Assembly: GCF_002157835.1 (NCBI RefSeq)
Contig: NZ_CP020809.1
Location: 682,001 to 746,000, forward strand
Reading direction: 5' to 3'
Source: Mycobacterium dioxanotrophicus
GTDB taxonomy: Bacteria; Actinomycetota; Actinomycetes; Mycobacteriales; Mycobacteriaceae
Length of the DNA stretch: 64,000 nt
Shown here piece after piece: positions 1-7,717 of this stretch (position 1 is the first letter of the stretch; each line of letters starts with the position of its first letter). A program made the position numbers and the translations under genes. The notes beneath the pieces are model-generated. The model was not told the DNA's origin and made no database searches. It saw nothing but the letters and a program-made list of their open reading frames with translations.

Positions 1-1
1 G

Positions 2-529
2 GAGGCGCTGCTGCTCGAGGTGCTGGCCGAACGTCAAGTCACCATCCCGGAGATTGGCACCTTCGTGGCCCGCACCGTGCCATGGGTGGTGTTGACGTCC
101 AACGACACTCGGGAACTCTCGGCCGCGCTCAAGCGTCGCTGCCTGCACTACCACCTGGATTTCCCCACGCCGCAACGGGAACGGGAAATCGTCGGGGTGC
201 GGGCACCGCGCGTCGAACCCGCTGTGGTGGCCGATGTGGTCGAGCTGGCGCGCACCCTGCGTGAGCTCCCGCTGCGCAAGGCGCCGTCGATCTCGGAGGT
301 GATCGACGCCGCACGCGCTGCCGCGATCCTCGGCGACACGACATCGGATACGGCACAAGCGCTTCTGCTGTCCACGTTGGTGAAGTTCACCAGTGACCGC
401 GACATCGCGCTGCGCCACCTCGGTGACGCCCCGCTCCCGGTGCACACCGAACCGCTACGGGCCACCGTGGCGTCGCGCCCGGCCAACACCACCACCGCGG
501 TGTTCCGCGGGAGGGGCGGCAGGACGTGA
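2..529 (+). CDS. MoxR-type AAA+ ATPase, C-terminal part (gene begins before the window)
   Basis: The reading frame is open from the window edge to a stop at 527-529, so only the last ~175 residues are present. The segment with the asparagine of an AAA+ sensor-1-like stretch (VVLTSNDTREL) followed by LKRRCLHYHLDFP is typical of MoxR ATPases just after the Walker B region; the lid domain follows. The Walker A motif would lie upstream. It overlaps the following VWA gene by 4 bases (GTGA), the usual MoxR-VWA chaperone pair thought to mature metal enzymes or protein complexes. The family is clear; the client is not visible here. Confidence 0.85.
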   Translation, partial: EALLLEVLAERQVTIPEIGTFVARTVPWVVLTSNDTRELSAALKRRCLHYHLDFPTPQREREIVGVRAPRVEPAVVADVVELARTLRELPLRKAPSISEVIDAARAAAILGDTTSDTAQALLLSTLVKFTSDRDIALRHLGDAPLPVHTEPLRATVASRPANTTTAVFRGRGGRT

Positions 530-2016
530 CGCCGTCACATCTGCTCGACATCGTTGCCGCGACGTTCGGTGCCTTGCTGCGCCGCGCGGGGGTGGCGACG
601 TCACCGGCTGAGGTCATCGAGGTACGCCGGGTGCTGGGCCTGCTCGGCGCTGCGGACCTGCCCGCATTGCGTGCGGCGCTGCGGGCGACGTGCGCCAAAT
701 ACGGTCGGGAACAACGAGGATTCGACCGCGCCTTCGACGCGTTGTTCGGCGCAACGGACGTCGCGCGTCAGGACCCGGGCCCGAGCCGTGCCCACACCGG
801 CTCGGGCCTGCCCGAGGCACTCGACATCGGCGAGGACCAGGAGATCGGGCGCTACGCCGAATACAACGAACGCGCCGCGGAGGTCGGCGACCACTTCGAC
901 ACCCCGGAGGCCGACAAGGGCTTCAACCCACACAAGGACGACGACGACCACAGCGTGACGGGAGCCGACAACCAGCTGACGGTATCGGCCGAGAGCGACA
1001 CCGGACGACGCGGCGTCCGCTACACCGTGGAGGTGGACCGCGCCTCCGCCAGCATGGCCGGCGACCTCGCCGACTCGGTGGCACCTGTGGTGGCGGGCGC
1101 GCTCAGTTGGGACGATCCCGCGTCGATCCTGGCCTGGTTGGATGCTTATGACCCGAGCCGCACCTACGGCGACGACGCGGGCGAGCAGCCGTTGACCGCC
1201 GAACAACTCGGCCAGCTGAGCGCGGCGGTCGAGGGTTTCGTCGCTGCCCTGGCGGACCGCTGCGGGCTGACTGCTGAAGCCGAAACCCCAGATACCGCAA
1301 TGGATGCCGGGCTGGCCACCGATGTCGACCTGGCGTGCCACGAGGTGTTGCGCCGCATGCGTGGTGCGCCGCGGCCGCGTCCCCGCGAGCGCGGACATGG
1401 CAGGCTCGACATGCGCCGCACCACGCGAGCCGCGCTGCGCACCGACGGTGTGCCGTTCCACCTGGTGACCCGTACCCCGCTGCCCGACCGGATTCGGCTG
1501 CTGGTGATCGCCGACGTGTCGCTGTCCGTGCGGCCGATCACCGCGTTCACCCTGCGGCTGGCCCAGGCAATGCACCGGCGCGCGCATCGGTGCCGGGTGA
1601 TGGCGTTCGTCGACCGCCCGGTCGATGTCACGGACATCCTGTTGCGCACCGGGGGCGACGACTCGCTGGCCGCGGTGCTGGCCGAAGCGCAGCTGGATCT
1701 CGACGCCAGCAGCGACTACGGGCAGGTGTTCGACGACATGCTGCGCGGGCAGGCCGACGCCCTCGATCGCCGCACGGCCGTGCTGATCGTCGGAGATGGG
1801 CGAAGCGGGGGACTTCCCGCCGGTGTCGAGCAGCTGCGTGCGCTGCGCCGCCGCGTGCATCGGCTGGCGTGGGTGACGCCCGAGCCGCGGCGGTACTGGA
1901 ACCAGGCCACCTGTGCGATGCCGCAGTACGCGCAGGTCTGCGACCGCGTGGTGGTGGCCAGCGACGCCGCGGCGCTCAGCGCGCACGCCGGGGAACTCGC
2001 CCACGCCCTGTCCTGA
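526..2016 (+). CDS. VWA domain-containing CoxE-like protein
   Basis: A 496-residue protein starting at GTG inside the stop of the MoxR gene (GTGA overlap). The C-terminal ~180 residues form a von Willebrand A domain: the MIDAS motif DVSLS follows IRLLVIA at about residue 328, and a later TAVLIVGDGRSGG strand supplies the second metal-site loop. The N-terminal half is acidic and variable, as in CoxE proteins. MoxR-CoxE pairs assist assembly of molybdenum or other metal enzymes in characterised systems; no structural genes of such an enzyme lie next to this pair in the window, so the client is unknown. Confidence 0.85.
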   Translation: MTPSHLLDIVAATFGALLRRAGVATSPAEVIEVRRVLGLLGAADLPALRAALRATCAKYGREQRGFDRAFDALFGATDVARQDPGPSRAHTGSGLPEALDIGEDQEIGRYAEYNERAAEVGDHFDTPEADKGFNPHKDDDDHSVTGADNQLTVSAESDTGRRGVRYTVEVDRASASMAGDLADSVAPVVAGALSWDDPASILAWLDAYDPSRTYGDDAGEQPLTAEQLGQLSAAVEGFVAALADRCGLTAEAETPDTAMDAGLATDVDLACHEVLRRMRGAPRPRPRERGHGRLDMRRTTRAALRTDGVPFHLVTRTPLPDRIRLLVIADVSLSVRPITAFTLRLAQAMHRRAHRCRVMAFVDRPVDVTDILLRTGGDDSLAAVLAEAQLDLDASSDYGQVFDDMLRGQADALDRRTAVLIVGDGRSGGLPAGVEQLRALRRRVHRLAWVTPEPRRYWNQATCAMPQYAQVCDRVVVASDAAALSAHAGELAHALS

Positions 2017-2112
2017 CCGCCCACCTGCCCGATCGGACAGGTAGGCAGCTGCCCACCTGCACATTGGCGGCGGTCGGGATGGGCCGTAGGGTGACAGTGT
2101 TACCTGGCTCAC

Positions 2113-3342
2113 ATGACTTGGGAGTGCGACGTGATAGCGCAGGCGGAGATCACGCCCATGGCGGTGCCGACGGCCACGCCCGACGCGATGCCCACCCGGC
2201 TGCTGAAGTTCCATGCACCCGAGATCGTGTTCGGCATCGACTCGATGGCCGAGGCCGCCCATGCCGCCGTGCGACTCGGCGGGTTGCGGCCGCTGTTGGT
2301 CACCGACCCGGGGCTGATCGAGGCCGGCTGGGTGCGCGAACTCGTCGGACACCTGCGCGCCCAGTGCGTAGAGGCGCAGGTATGGAGCGCGCTGACACCC
2401 AATCCCAAGGACCACGAGATCACCGCAGGGCACGAGTTCTACCGCGAACACGGGTGCGATGTGCTCATCGCGCTGGGCGGCGGCTCGGTGATCGACGCCG
2501 CCAAGGGCATCGCCATCCTGTCGGCCAACGGCGGCGACATCCTCGACTACGCCGGCGTGGACAAGGCCACCATGCCGATTCCACCGCTCGTGGTATTGCC
2601 GTCGACGTCGGGCACCGGCGCCGACGTCTCCCAGTTCTACATCGTCACCGACACCACGCGCAACACCAAGATCACGATCCTGGGCCGCGCCCTGGTCCCC
2701 GACATCACCGTCATCGATCCGCGGCTGCTCACCACCATGCCGGAATGGCTCAATGCCGCAACGGGTCTGGACGCGCTCACGCACGGTATCGAAGCGTTCG
2801 TCTCGCTGGGCCACAATCAGCTGACCGACCATCACGCGCTGCGGTCGGTCGTCATGGTCACCGAGAACCTGGTGTCCACCATCGAACGTCCGCACGAGAT
2901 GCCTGCCCGGGTGCTCATGGCGCAGGCGGCGCTCGAGGCCGGTCTGGCCTTCACCAACGCCATCCTCGGTGCCGCCCACGCCATGAGCCATCAGGTCGGC
3001 GGGCTGCTGGACCTGCCGCACGGCGTCATCAACGGTGTCCTGCTGCCCCATGTGGTGCGGTTCAACGCCGAGGCCGACCCGGCGCCGTTCGCCACCATCG
3101 CCGCCTGCCTCGGCATCGCAGACAAGCGTGCCCCGGCGCGGGAATCCGCACTGGCCCTTGCTGATCGGCTGCAGGAGCTGGCCCGGGGGGTGGGGGTGCC
3201 GCGCGGCCTGGGCGAGCTGGGCGTGCGGGACGAGGACGTGCCGGTGCTGGCGCACAACGCGATGGCCGACGCGTGCATCACCACCAACCCGCGTCCCGCC
3301 GACGAGGCGGCGCTGCAGACGCTGTTCCGGGCGGCGCTGTGA
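2113..3342 (+). CDS. mno: Iron-containing alcohol dehydrogenase, Mno-like (candidate methanol:NDMA oxidoreductase)
   Basis: A 409-residue group III (iron-containing) alcohol dehydrogenase. The nucleotide loop GGGSVIDAAKG is at about residues 121-131. The metal ligands are in DALTHGIEAF (D~220, H~224), HAMSHQVGG (H~289 region) and LPHG (~303). ATG 2113 is used here; GTG 2131 in the same frame has a better-placed GGGAG and may be the true start. It is followed, with a GTGA overlap, by a sensor kinase and a response regulator, and mftM lies 2.6 kb away. As I recall, M. smegmatis has the same set (Mno, MnoSR, MftM), where Mno is a mycofactocin-dependent methanol dehydrogenase. The substrate here is inferred from that context; ErcA-type function is the alternative. 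Confidence 0.75.
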   Translation: MTWECDVIAQAEITPMAVPTATPDAMPTRLLKFHAPEIVFGIDSMAEAAHAAVRLGGLRPLLVTDPGLIEAGWVRELVGHLRAQCVEAQVWSALTPNPKDHEITAGHEFYREHGCDVLIALGGGSVIDAAKGIAILSANGGDILDYAGVDKATMPIPPLVVLPSTSGTGADVSQFYIVTDTTRNTKITILGRALVPDITVIDPRLLTTMPEWLNAATGLDALTHGIEAFVSLGHNQLTDHHALRSVVMVTENLVSTIERPHEMPARVLMAQAALEAGLAFTNAILGAAHAMSHQVGGLLDLPHGVINGVLLPHVVRFNAEADPAPFATIAACLGIADKRAPARESALALADRLQELARGVGVPRGLGELGVRDEDVPVLAHNAMADACITTNPRPADEAALQTLFRAAL

Positions 3343-4676
3343 GAGCGCCCGATCTGGAACGTCTCACCGGGATACGCTCGGGCAAGTCCACGTTCTATTC
3401 CGAATTCCGGGTGGCCGCGCAGCGTACCGAGCGGGTGATCGCCGCGCTCGACACGATCTCACATGCGTTGGTGCAGACCGTGAATGGTCCCGAAAAGCTC
3501 GTCCGCGCGGTGGCCGAGGCCGCCCGCACGCACCTCGGTGCCGAATGGGTGCTACTGGCGCTGGCCGACGGTGCGCTGCCCGGGGCGCGGCCGCGGCACC
3601 TGATCCTCGACGCCGACGGCAACGCCTACTCGTTCGAAGGACTTTCCGGCGCAAAGCATCCAGTGCCGCACCTGCCTGACGCAGTGCTCAACCGGCTCAA
3701 CGACATCCTGCGCGGACAGTTGGCCCAGTTCCGGTTACCGGTCATCGAACCTCACCACGCGCATGTGCCGCTCGAATTGGACGGCGGCGTGATCGGGGCG
3801 TTCGCGGCCTGGACGCCGAAGGGCCGCATGCTCGACGGCACCGACGAGACCGTGATGCGGATCCTGTCCAGCCAGACCGCCGTCGCGCTGCACAACTGTG
3901 AACTGTTCCAGCGCTCGCAGGCGCTGCTGGCCCAGTCCGAAGCCCGCAACGCCGAGCTGTTGGCGACTCAGCGGGAACTCGGTGCGGCGCAACGACATCA
4001 GGTACTCGACTCCGAACGGCACCGCATCGCGCGCGAACTGCACGACAGCGTCGCGCAGACCGTGCTCTCGGCGGGCATGCAGATCGAGGTGTGCCGCAGC
4101 GAGATTCGGGCTCTGTCAGGGGTGGCCGACCTCGTCGAACGGTTGGACACCGCCAAGACCCTCACCCGCTCGGCCACCGAACAGTTGCGGTCGGCGATCT
4201 ACGCGCTCAACCAGCCCGGCGACGCGGGCCGGTCGACCCTGCCGGAGATGCTCGAGCAGTTGGCGACCGTGCACATGCCCGAAGACCTGCGGGTGACGCT
4301 CAAGGTCGAGGGCGCCGCCACCGAATTGCCCAGTGCGGCAGAGCATGCGCTGTTGCGGGTGGCGGGCGAAGCCTTGTTCAACACGGCCATGCACGGGCAG
4401 GCGACGCGGGCCATCGTGCGGCTGCGGTACCGGCCCGCCACCGTCACACTGTCGATCTCCGACGACGGCACCGGTGACCCCGACAAGATGCGGCTGATGC
4501 TGCGCTTGGCCGACGGCACCGACGTCGACGGCCGCCACCGCGGGCTGGCCAACATGCAGGCCCGCTGCCGTGAGCGGGGTGGCTCGTTCTTCGTGCAACG
4601 GTCCCGCCTCGGCGGGGTGCGGGTGGTCGCCACCATCCCGCGGGACGGATCGGAAGGAGACCGCGATGACGGTTGA
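3339..4676 (+). CDS. mnoS: Sensor histidine kinase, GAF + HisKA_3 + HATPase (MnoS-like)
   Basis: Start taken as GTG 3339, overlapping the alcohol dehydrogenase stop by 4 bases, giving 445 residues; upstream in-frame starts lie inside the previous gene. The N-terminal ~200 residues look like a GAF-type input domain with no membrane segment, so the sensor is probably cytosolic. The HisKA_3 box RIARELHDSVAQT places the phospho-His near residue 235. The C-terminal HATPase has a G1 box DDGTGD and a G2-like HRGLANM. The gene overlaps the start of the NarL-type regulator that follows. The pair probably controls the adjacent alcohol dehydrogenase in response to alcohols, by analogy to MnoSR; the signal is not deducible. 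Confidence 0.8.
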   Translation: MRAPDLERLTGIRSGKSTFYSEFRVAAQRTERVIAALDTISHALVQTVNGPEKLVRAVAEAARTHLGAEWVLLALADGALPGARPRHLILDADGNAYSFEGLSGAKHPVPHLPDAVLNRLNDILRGQLAQFRLPVIEPHHAHVPLELDGGVIGAFAAWTPKGRMLDGTDETVMRILSSQTAVALHNCELFQRSQALLAQSEARNAELLATQRELGAAQRHQVLDSERHRIARELHDSVAQTVLSAGMQIEVCRSEIRALSGVADLVERLDTAKTLTRSATEQLRSAIYALNQPGDAGRSTLPEMLEQLATVHMPEDLRVTLKVEGAATELPSAAEHALLRVAGEALFNTAMHGQATRAIVRLRYRPATVTLSISDDGTGDPDKMRLMLRLADGTDVDGRHRGLANMQARCRERGGSFFVQRSRLGGVRVVATIPRDGSEGDRDDG

Positions 4677-5322
4677 CACCAAGATCAGAGCGATCCGGCT
4701 GGCGCTCGTCGACGATCACGCCATCCTGCGGCAGGGGCTGCGCTCGGTGCTGGAGCGTGAGCACGACCTCGTGGTGGTCGGTGAGGCCGCCTCCGAGCCG
4801 GAAGCCGAAGCGATGGTCGCTGCCATGCGGCCCGACGTGGTGCTGCTGGACCTCAAGCTCTCCGCCGGGTCCGATTTCGAAGGTTTGTCGTTGTGCGCCA
4901 AGCTGTCCGCGGCGCACCCCGAGGTCGGGCTCCTGGTACTGACCACGTTCCTCGACGACGATCTGGTGGTTCGCGCCGTGCATGCCGGGGCGCGCGGCTA
5001 CGTCGTCAAGGACGTCGACACCACAGAGCTGGTGCGCGCGATCCGGGCCATCTCCGCGGGCGAGAGCGCCTTCGACTCCCGCAGTGCCGCCGCGGTGGTC
5101 CGCACGCTGAGCGGCAGAAGCGAGCCCCGCGAGCAGCTCACCGATCGGGAGCTCGAAGTGCTGCGGTTGCTGGCGGCCGGCCTGTCCAACGTCAAGATCG
5201 GTGAGCGGCTGTACATTTCGGCCACGACGGCCAAGTTCCACGTCAGCAACATCATGCGCAAGCTGCAGGTCAGCCGTCGCGCCGAGGCCGTGTATGCCGC
5301 CAGCAAGCGTGGGCTGATCTAG
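4666..5322 (+). CDS. mnoR: NarL/FixJ-family response regulator (MnoR-like)
   Basis: 218 residues from ATG 4666, 10 bases inside the end of the kinase gene, with a GGAAGGA ribosome site at about 4650. The receiver domain shows LVDDHAILRQGL and the phospho-acceptor Asp in VVLLDLKL (~62). The C-terminal LuxR-type HTH is DRELEVLRLLAAGLSN followed by AKFHVSNIMRKLQV. Cognate partner of the preceding kinase. Its stop codon is the first TAG of a tandem TAGCACC repeat. Confidence 0.88.
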   Translation: MTVDTKIRAIRLALVDDHAILRQGLRSVLEREHDLVVVGEAASEPEAEAMVAAMRPDVVLLDLKLSAGSDFEGLSLCAKLSAAHPEVGLLVLTTFLDDDLVVRAVHAGARGYVVKDVDTTELVRAIRAISAGESAFDSRSAAAVVRTLSGRSEPREQLTDRELEVLRLLAAGLSNVKIGERLYISATTAKFHVSNIMRKLQVSRRAEAVYAASKRGLI

Positions 5323-5354
5323 CACCTAGCACCTAGCACCTAGCACCTAGCACC
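5320..5354 (+). repeat. Five tandem copies of the heptamer TAGCACC
   Basis: Five perfect head-to-tail copies of TAGCACC; the first TAG is the stop codon of the response regulator. The matching array, inverted, stands at the end of the convergent mftM gene (5885-5912). Together with the following repeat they form a large imperfect inverted repeat around the iminopeptidase relic. Confidence 0.9.
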
Positions 5355-5386
5355 GCGAGCGTGCGTGTCTGCGGGGCGACACGCCG
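5350..5386 (-). repeat. REP-like palindromic intergenic repeat, copy A
   Basis: About 36 bp that match, in reverse complement, the copies at 5851-5890 and 6977-7011. Shared core (read on the strand of copies B and C): GGCGTGTYGC, then a variable GC stretch, then RCGCACGCTCGCGG. The similarity of copies A and C extends further into a common GTGTCGGCATTTT stretch (5390-5402, and reversed near 6960-6974). Three copies in 1.7 kb suggest a dispersed mycobacterial repeat family. Confidence 0.75.
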
Positions 5387-5430
5387 CTGCGTGTCGGCAT
5401 TTTGTGCACGCTCGGAAGGGGCGACCGACA

Positions 5431-5745
5431 TGACGCCCAATCGGCGGCCGCGGGTCGAACTCTATGAAACGGGCATGCTCGACGTCGGCCACGGAAACCG
5501 GGTCTATTGGGAGACTCGGGTAACCAGGACGGTCTGCCTGCTGTGGCGTTGCGCGGTGGACGTTGCCAGGGCTGCGGTCGACCTGAGCACCAACACCACA
5601 GATCACCCGATCGCCGACCTGGAACTACTGCGCTCCCATCTGGGTGTGGATCGCTGGGTCGTGGTGGGCTGGTCATCGGGACGACGTTGGCGCTGGCGTA
5701 CACCCGCCGACTCCGCGATACCACGCCCGAATTCCATGGGACATG
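5431..5745 (+). pseudogene. pip: Proline iminopeptidase remnant (alpha/beta hydrolase)
   Basis: Conceptual translation of shifting frames gives the N-terminal pattern of proline iminopeptidases: a YETGMLDVGHGNRVYWET start, a VALRGG scrap in another frame (normally VALHGGPG), DLSTNTTDHPIADLELLRSH and HLGVDRWVVVG, then GTTLALAYTRR in a different frame. The catalytic nucleophile elbow (GGSWGS in intact enzymes) is destroyed and the C-terminal half with the Asp/His is missing. At least two frameshifts are needed, so it cannot make an active enzyme. It lies between the convergent response regulator and mftM, enclosed by inverted repeats. Confidence 0.75.
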
Positions 5746-5850
5746 AACCGGGGGGAGTGATTGGCGCGCTTGGCGTTCAGGCATTCGATGGCTTTGCAGC
5801 GTTTCGAGCACATCCACCTGACGGCGAGTGTGACAGTACTGCTGGTTAGG

Positions 5851-5890
5851 CACGGCGTGTCGCGGGACAGACGCGCACGCTCGCGGTGCT
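5851..5890 (+). repeat. REP-like palindromic intergenic repeat, copy B
   Basis: Inverted partner of copy A. It ends in CACGCTCGCGGTGC and runs directly into the inverted heptamer array, as copy A does on the other side. With the heptamers this gives inverted arms of roughly 70 bp around 5390-5850. Confidence 0.75.
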
Positions 5891-5912
5891 GGGTGCTGGG
5901 TGCTGGGTGCTA
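5885..5912 (-). repeat. Four tandem heptamers (TAGCACC then CAGCACC) at the end of mftM
   Basis: Read on the minus strand this is TAGCACC followed by three CAGCACC units; the leading TAG is the stop codon of the methyltransferase gene. It mirrors the TAGCACC array at the end of the response regulator. Confidence 0.88.
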
Positions 5913-6797
5913 AAGGTCCAACACCAGCCAGCCGCCGTGGTGGTCGGCCACGGTGACGTGCACGCCGGGTTGAAATGTTTGTGCTTGCTCGCCGAGCCGA
6001 ACCAACTCGGCGATGTCGAAGCTGCGCACGTGCCCGTAGCAGGCCTGCGGTTGCACCTCGAACGGCACCGCGATCACCACGCGGCGGCGAGCCACGCGCA
6101 GCGCTTCGGCGAGTACGCCGACGCCGGCCGCGGCGGGCACGTGCTCGAGCAGATGCAGCGCGGTGACCGTGTCAGCGGCATTGTCGGGCAACGGAACCCG
6201 CGCAGCGTCGCACACGAGGGTCTGCACCGGGCGCTGGATCCGGACGCTGACCCGGTTCAGCAGGTCCATGGTGGGAGCACTGAGATCGCTGGCTGTCACA
6301 TCGAAGCCGTCACGGCGTAAGCGGAGCGGGAAGAACCCGAAGCACGAGCCAAGGTCCACCACCCGTCGACCGGCAATCAAACCCACCGCTCGGCGGTGCA
6401 CCGGCGCGAACGTCGCGTTGCCGTCCTCGAGCGCGGCAAGCGAATTGCGGTAGAACCGCACCCAGGCCGGTAGCCCGCCGTCGATCGTGGACCGCACGAC
6501 GCCGGTGAAGACCCGCTCGAAATCCGCTTGGCCGCGCAGTATCCCGCCGAGTTGCTCGGTCAGTAACACGGCGAGTTCGTCGGAGAGTTCGGCGGGGGTG
6601 AGATCGTGTTCGACGGTCAGCGAATCGCCGCTGCGCCGCGCGCAGAACCGCGCGGTGCACAGGGTGTGGGCATGGGCCCGGTGGGGTCCGCGCCGACGCC
6701 GCACCTGGACCCCGGCGGCGCTCCAGCTGCCGCGCGGCGCAGTGGCGAGCGGGTCGAACTCGCCGCGGTCCAAAAGCGCAACTGTCATGCCAACCAA
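5910..6797 (-). CDS. mftM: Class I SAM-dependent methyltransferase, MftM-like (mycofactocin glycan methyltransferase)
   Basis: 295 residues. The SAM-binding motif I is VVDLGSCFGFFPLRLRRDG, followed by FDVTASDLSAPT (motif II acid) and TALHLLEHVP. The N-terminal ~120 residues precede the Rossmann fold, as in MftM. As I recall, MftM methylates the oligoglucoside tail of mycofactocin in M. smegmatis and lies near the Mno/MnoSR genes, which fits this context: a mycofactocin-modifying enzyme beside a candidate mycofactocin-dependent alcohol dehydrogenase. Start taken as the codon at 6797; a GTG/ATG a few codons in (MTVALL) is possible. The remaining mycofactocin genes are not in this window. Confidence 0.65.
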   Translation of the reverse strand: MVGMTVALLDRGEFDPLATAPRGSWSAAGVQVRRRRGPHRAHAHTLCTARFCARRSGDSLTVEHDLTPAELSDELAVLLTEQLGGILRGQADFERVFTGVVRSTIDGGLPAWVRFYRNSLAALEDGNATFAPVHRRAVGLIAGRRVVDLGSCFGFFPLRLRRDGFDVTASDLSAPTMDLLNRVSVRIQRPVQTLVCDAARVPLPDNAADTVTALHLLEHVPAAAGVGVLAEALRVARRRVVIAVPFEVQPQACYGHVRSFDIAELVRLGEQAQTFQPGVHVTVADHHGGWLVLDL

Positions 6798-6911
6798 CGC
6801 TATTGGTGGATATCCGCTCGCGCGCGCGCCAACCGGGTGGGATTGTGGGCCGACCGGGCGGGAGCGTCACTACCCGGTCGGCCAGGAGAGAAAGAGTGGA
6901 AGTTCGGTCAG

Positions 6912-6938
6912 CCGTGACGTGCCGGCAATACGTCACGG
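6912..6938. promoter_or_regulatory. Inverted repeat CCGTGACGT-N9-ACGTCACGG upstream of mftM
   Basis: Perfect 9-bp arms separated by 9 bases, in the 220-bp gap between mftM and the next methyltransferase gene. Its position about 115 bp upstream of the mftM start suits an operator, but it could also be part of the adjacent dispersed repeat. Confidence 0.4.
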
Positions 6939-6976
6939 TCGCCGAGGCGCGCATGTGACGAAAATGCCGACACCTC

Positions 6977-7011
6977 ACGGCGTGTTGCGCGGCAAACACG
7001 CACGCTCGCGG
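6977..7011 (+). repeat. REP-like palindromic intergenic repeat, copy C
   Basis: Third copy of the repeat seen at 5350 and 5851, with the same CACGCACGCTCGCGG end and, upstream on the opposite strand, the shared GTGTCGGCATTTT extension. It sits directly before the end of the minus-strand methyltransferase at 7021. Confidence 0.7.
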
Positions 7012-7020
7012 AGCTGAGCC

Positions 7021-7698
7021 TCAGCCCTTGTGGGCGGTCAGCAGAAAGGCCGGGAACTTGACACGGCCCTTCTCGTCTTGATCGTGCGGCAGAGGCTCGA
7101 CCGGGGTGCCCGGGATGGCCGTCGCGTTCGCGTGGATGAACGCCGGACGGATCTCGTCGATCACCCAGTACTGGGACACCGCGGCCCGCAGTTCGTCCTC
7201 GTCGACCTCGTTGGGCTTGGTCTCAAGCCCGTCGGGGAACGCGCCCTTGGCGAATACCAGCACGTAGTACGCGGCGCCGGGAGCCGAGGCCCGGTGGATC
7301 GAACTCAGGTAGCCGTCGCGTCCCTCCACGGGCAGTGAGTGGAACAGCGTCGAGTCGACCACGGTGTTGAACCGGCCGTCGTAGCCCCGGAACGACGTGA
7401 TGTCGCCCTGCACGAAGCTGGCGGCGCTCAAGTTGCGTTCCTGGGCGGTGCGGTTGGCCGCGGCGATCGCCGTCGGGCTCAAATCCATGCCCACCACGGT
7501 GTAGCCGTCGGCGGCCAGCGCCAGCGACAGTTCCGCGTGGCCGCAACCGGCGTCGAGCACGTCACTGCGGAACTTCCCGGCTCGGTGCAGCGCCGCCAAC
7601 TCGGGCTGCGGCTCGCCGATGTTCCAAGGTGGCGGGCCCTCGAATTCACCTACACCCCGATAGGCGCTGTCCCAATCCAAAACCTGATCAGATGCCAT
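7021..7698 (-). CDS. Class I SAM-dependent methyltransferase
   Basis: 225 residues from ATG 7698. Motif I VLDAGCGHAELSLALAADG and motif II TVVGMDLSPTAI show a SAM-dependent Rossmann methyltransferase; the next strands (FVQGDITSF, FNTVVDSTLFHSLP) resemble thiopurine/tellurite-type small-molecule methyltransferases. Open frame upstream of 7698 exists but has no methyltransferase similarity. The downstream neighbour is the MftM-like gene, the upstream one the glutamate-cysteine ligase relative, both on the same strand. The substrate cannot be deduced. Confidence 0.85.
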   Translation of the reverse strand: MASDQVLDWDSAYRGVGEFEGPPPWNIGEPQPELAALHRAGKFRSDVLDAGCGHAELSLALAADGYTVVGMDLSPTAIAAANRTAQERNLSAASFVQGDITSFRGYDGRFNTVVDSTLFHSLPVEGRDGYLSSIHRASAPGAAYYVLVFAKGAFPDGLETKPNEVDEDELRAAVSQYWVIDEIRPAFIHANATAIPGTPVEPLPHDQDEKGRVKFPAFLLTAHKG

Positions 7699-7717
7699 GC
7701 AATCCAACGTACGCGAG

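Noticed and set aside
601..3255. 884-codon minus-strand frame
   Set aside because: Antisense to the VWA protein and the alcohol dehydrogenase, which both show family motifs; Arg/His/Gly-rich composition of a shadow frame.
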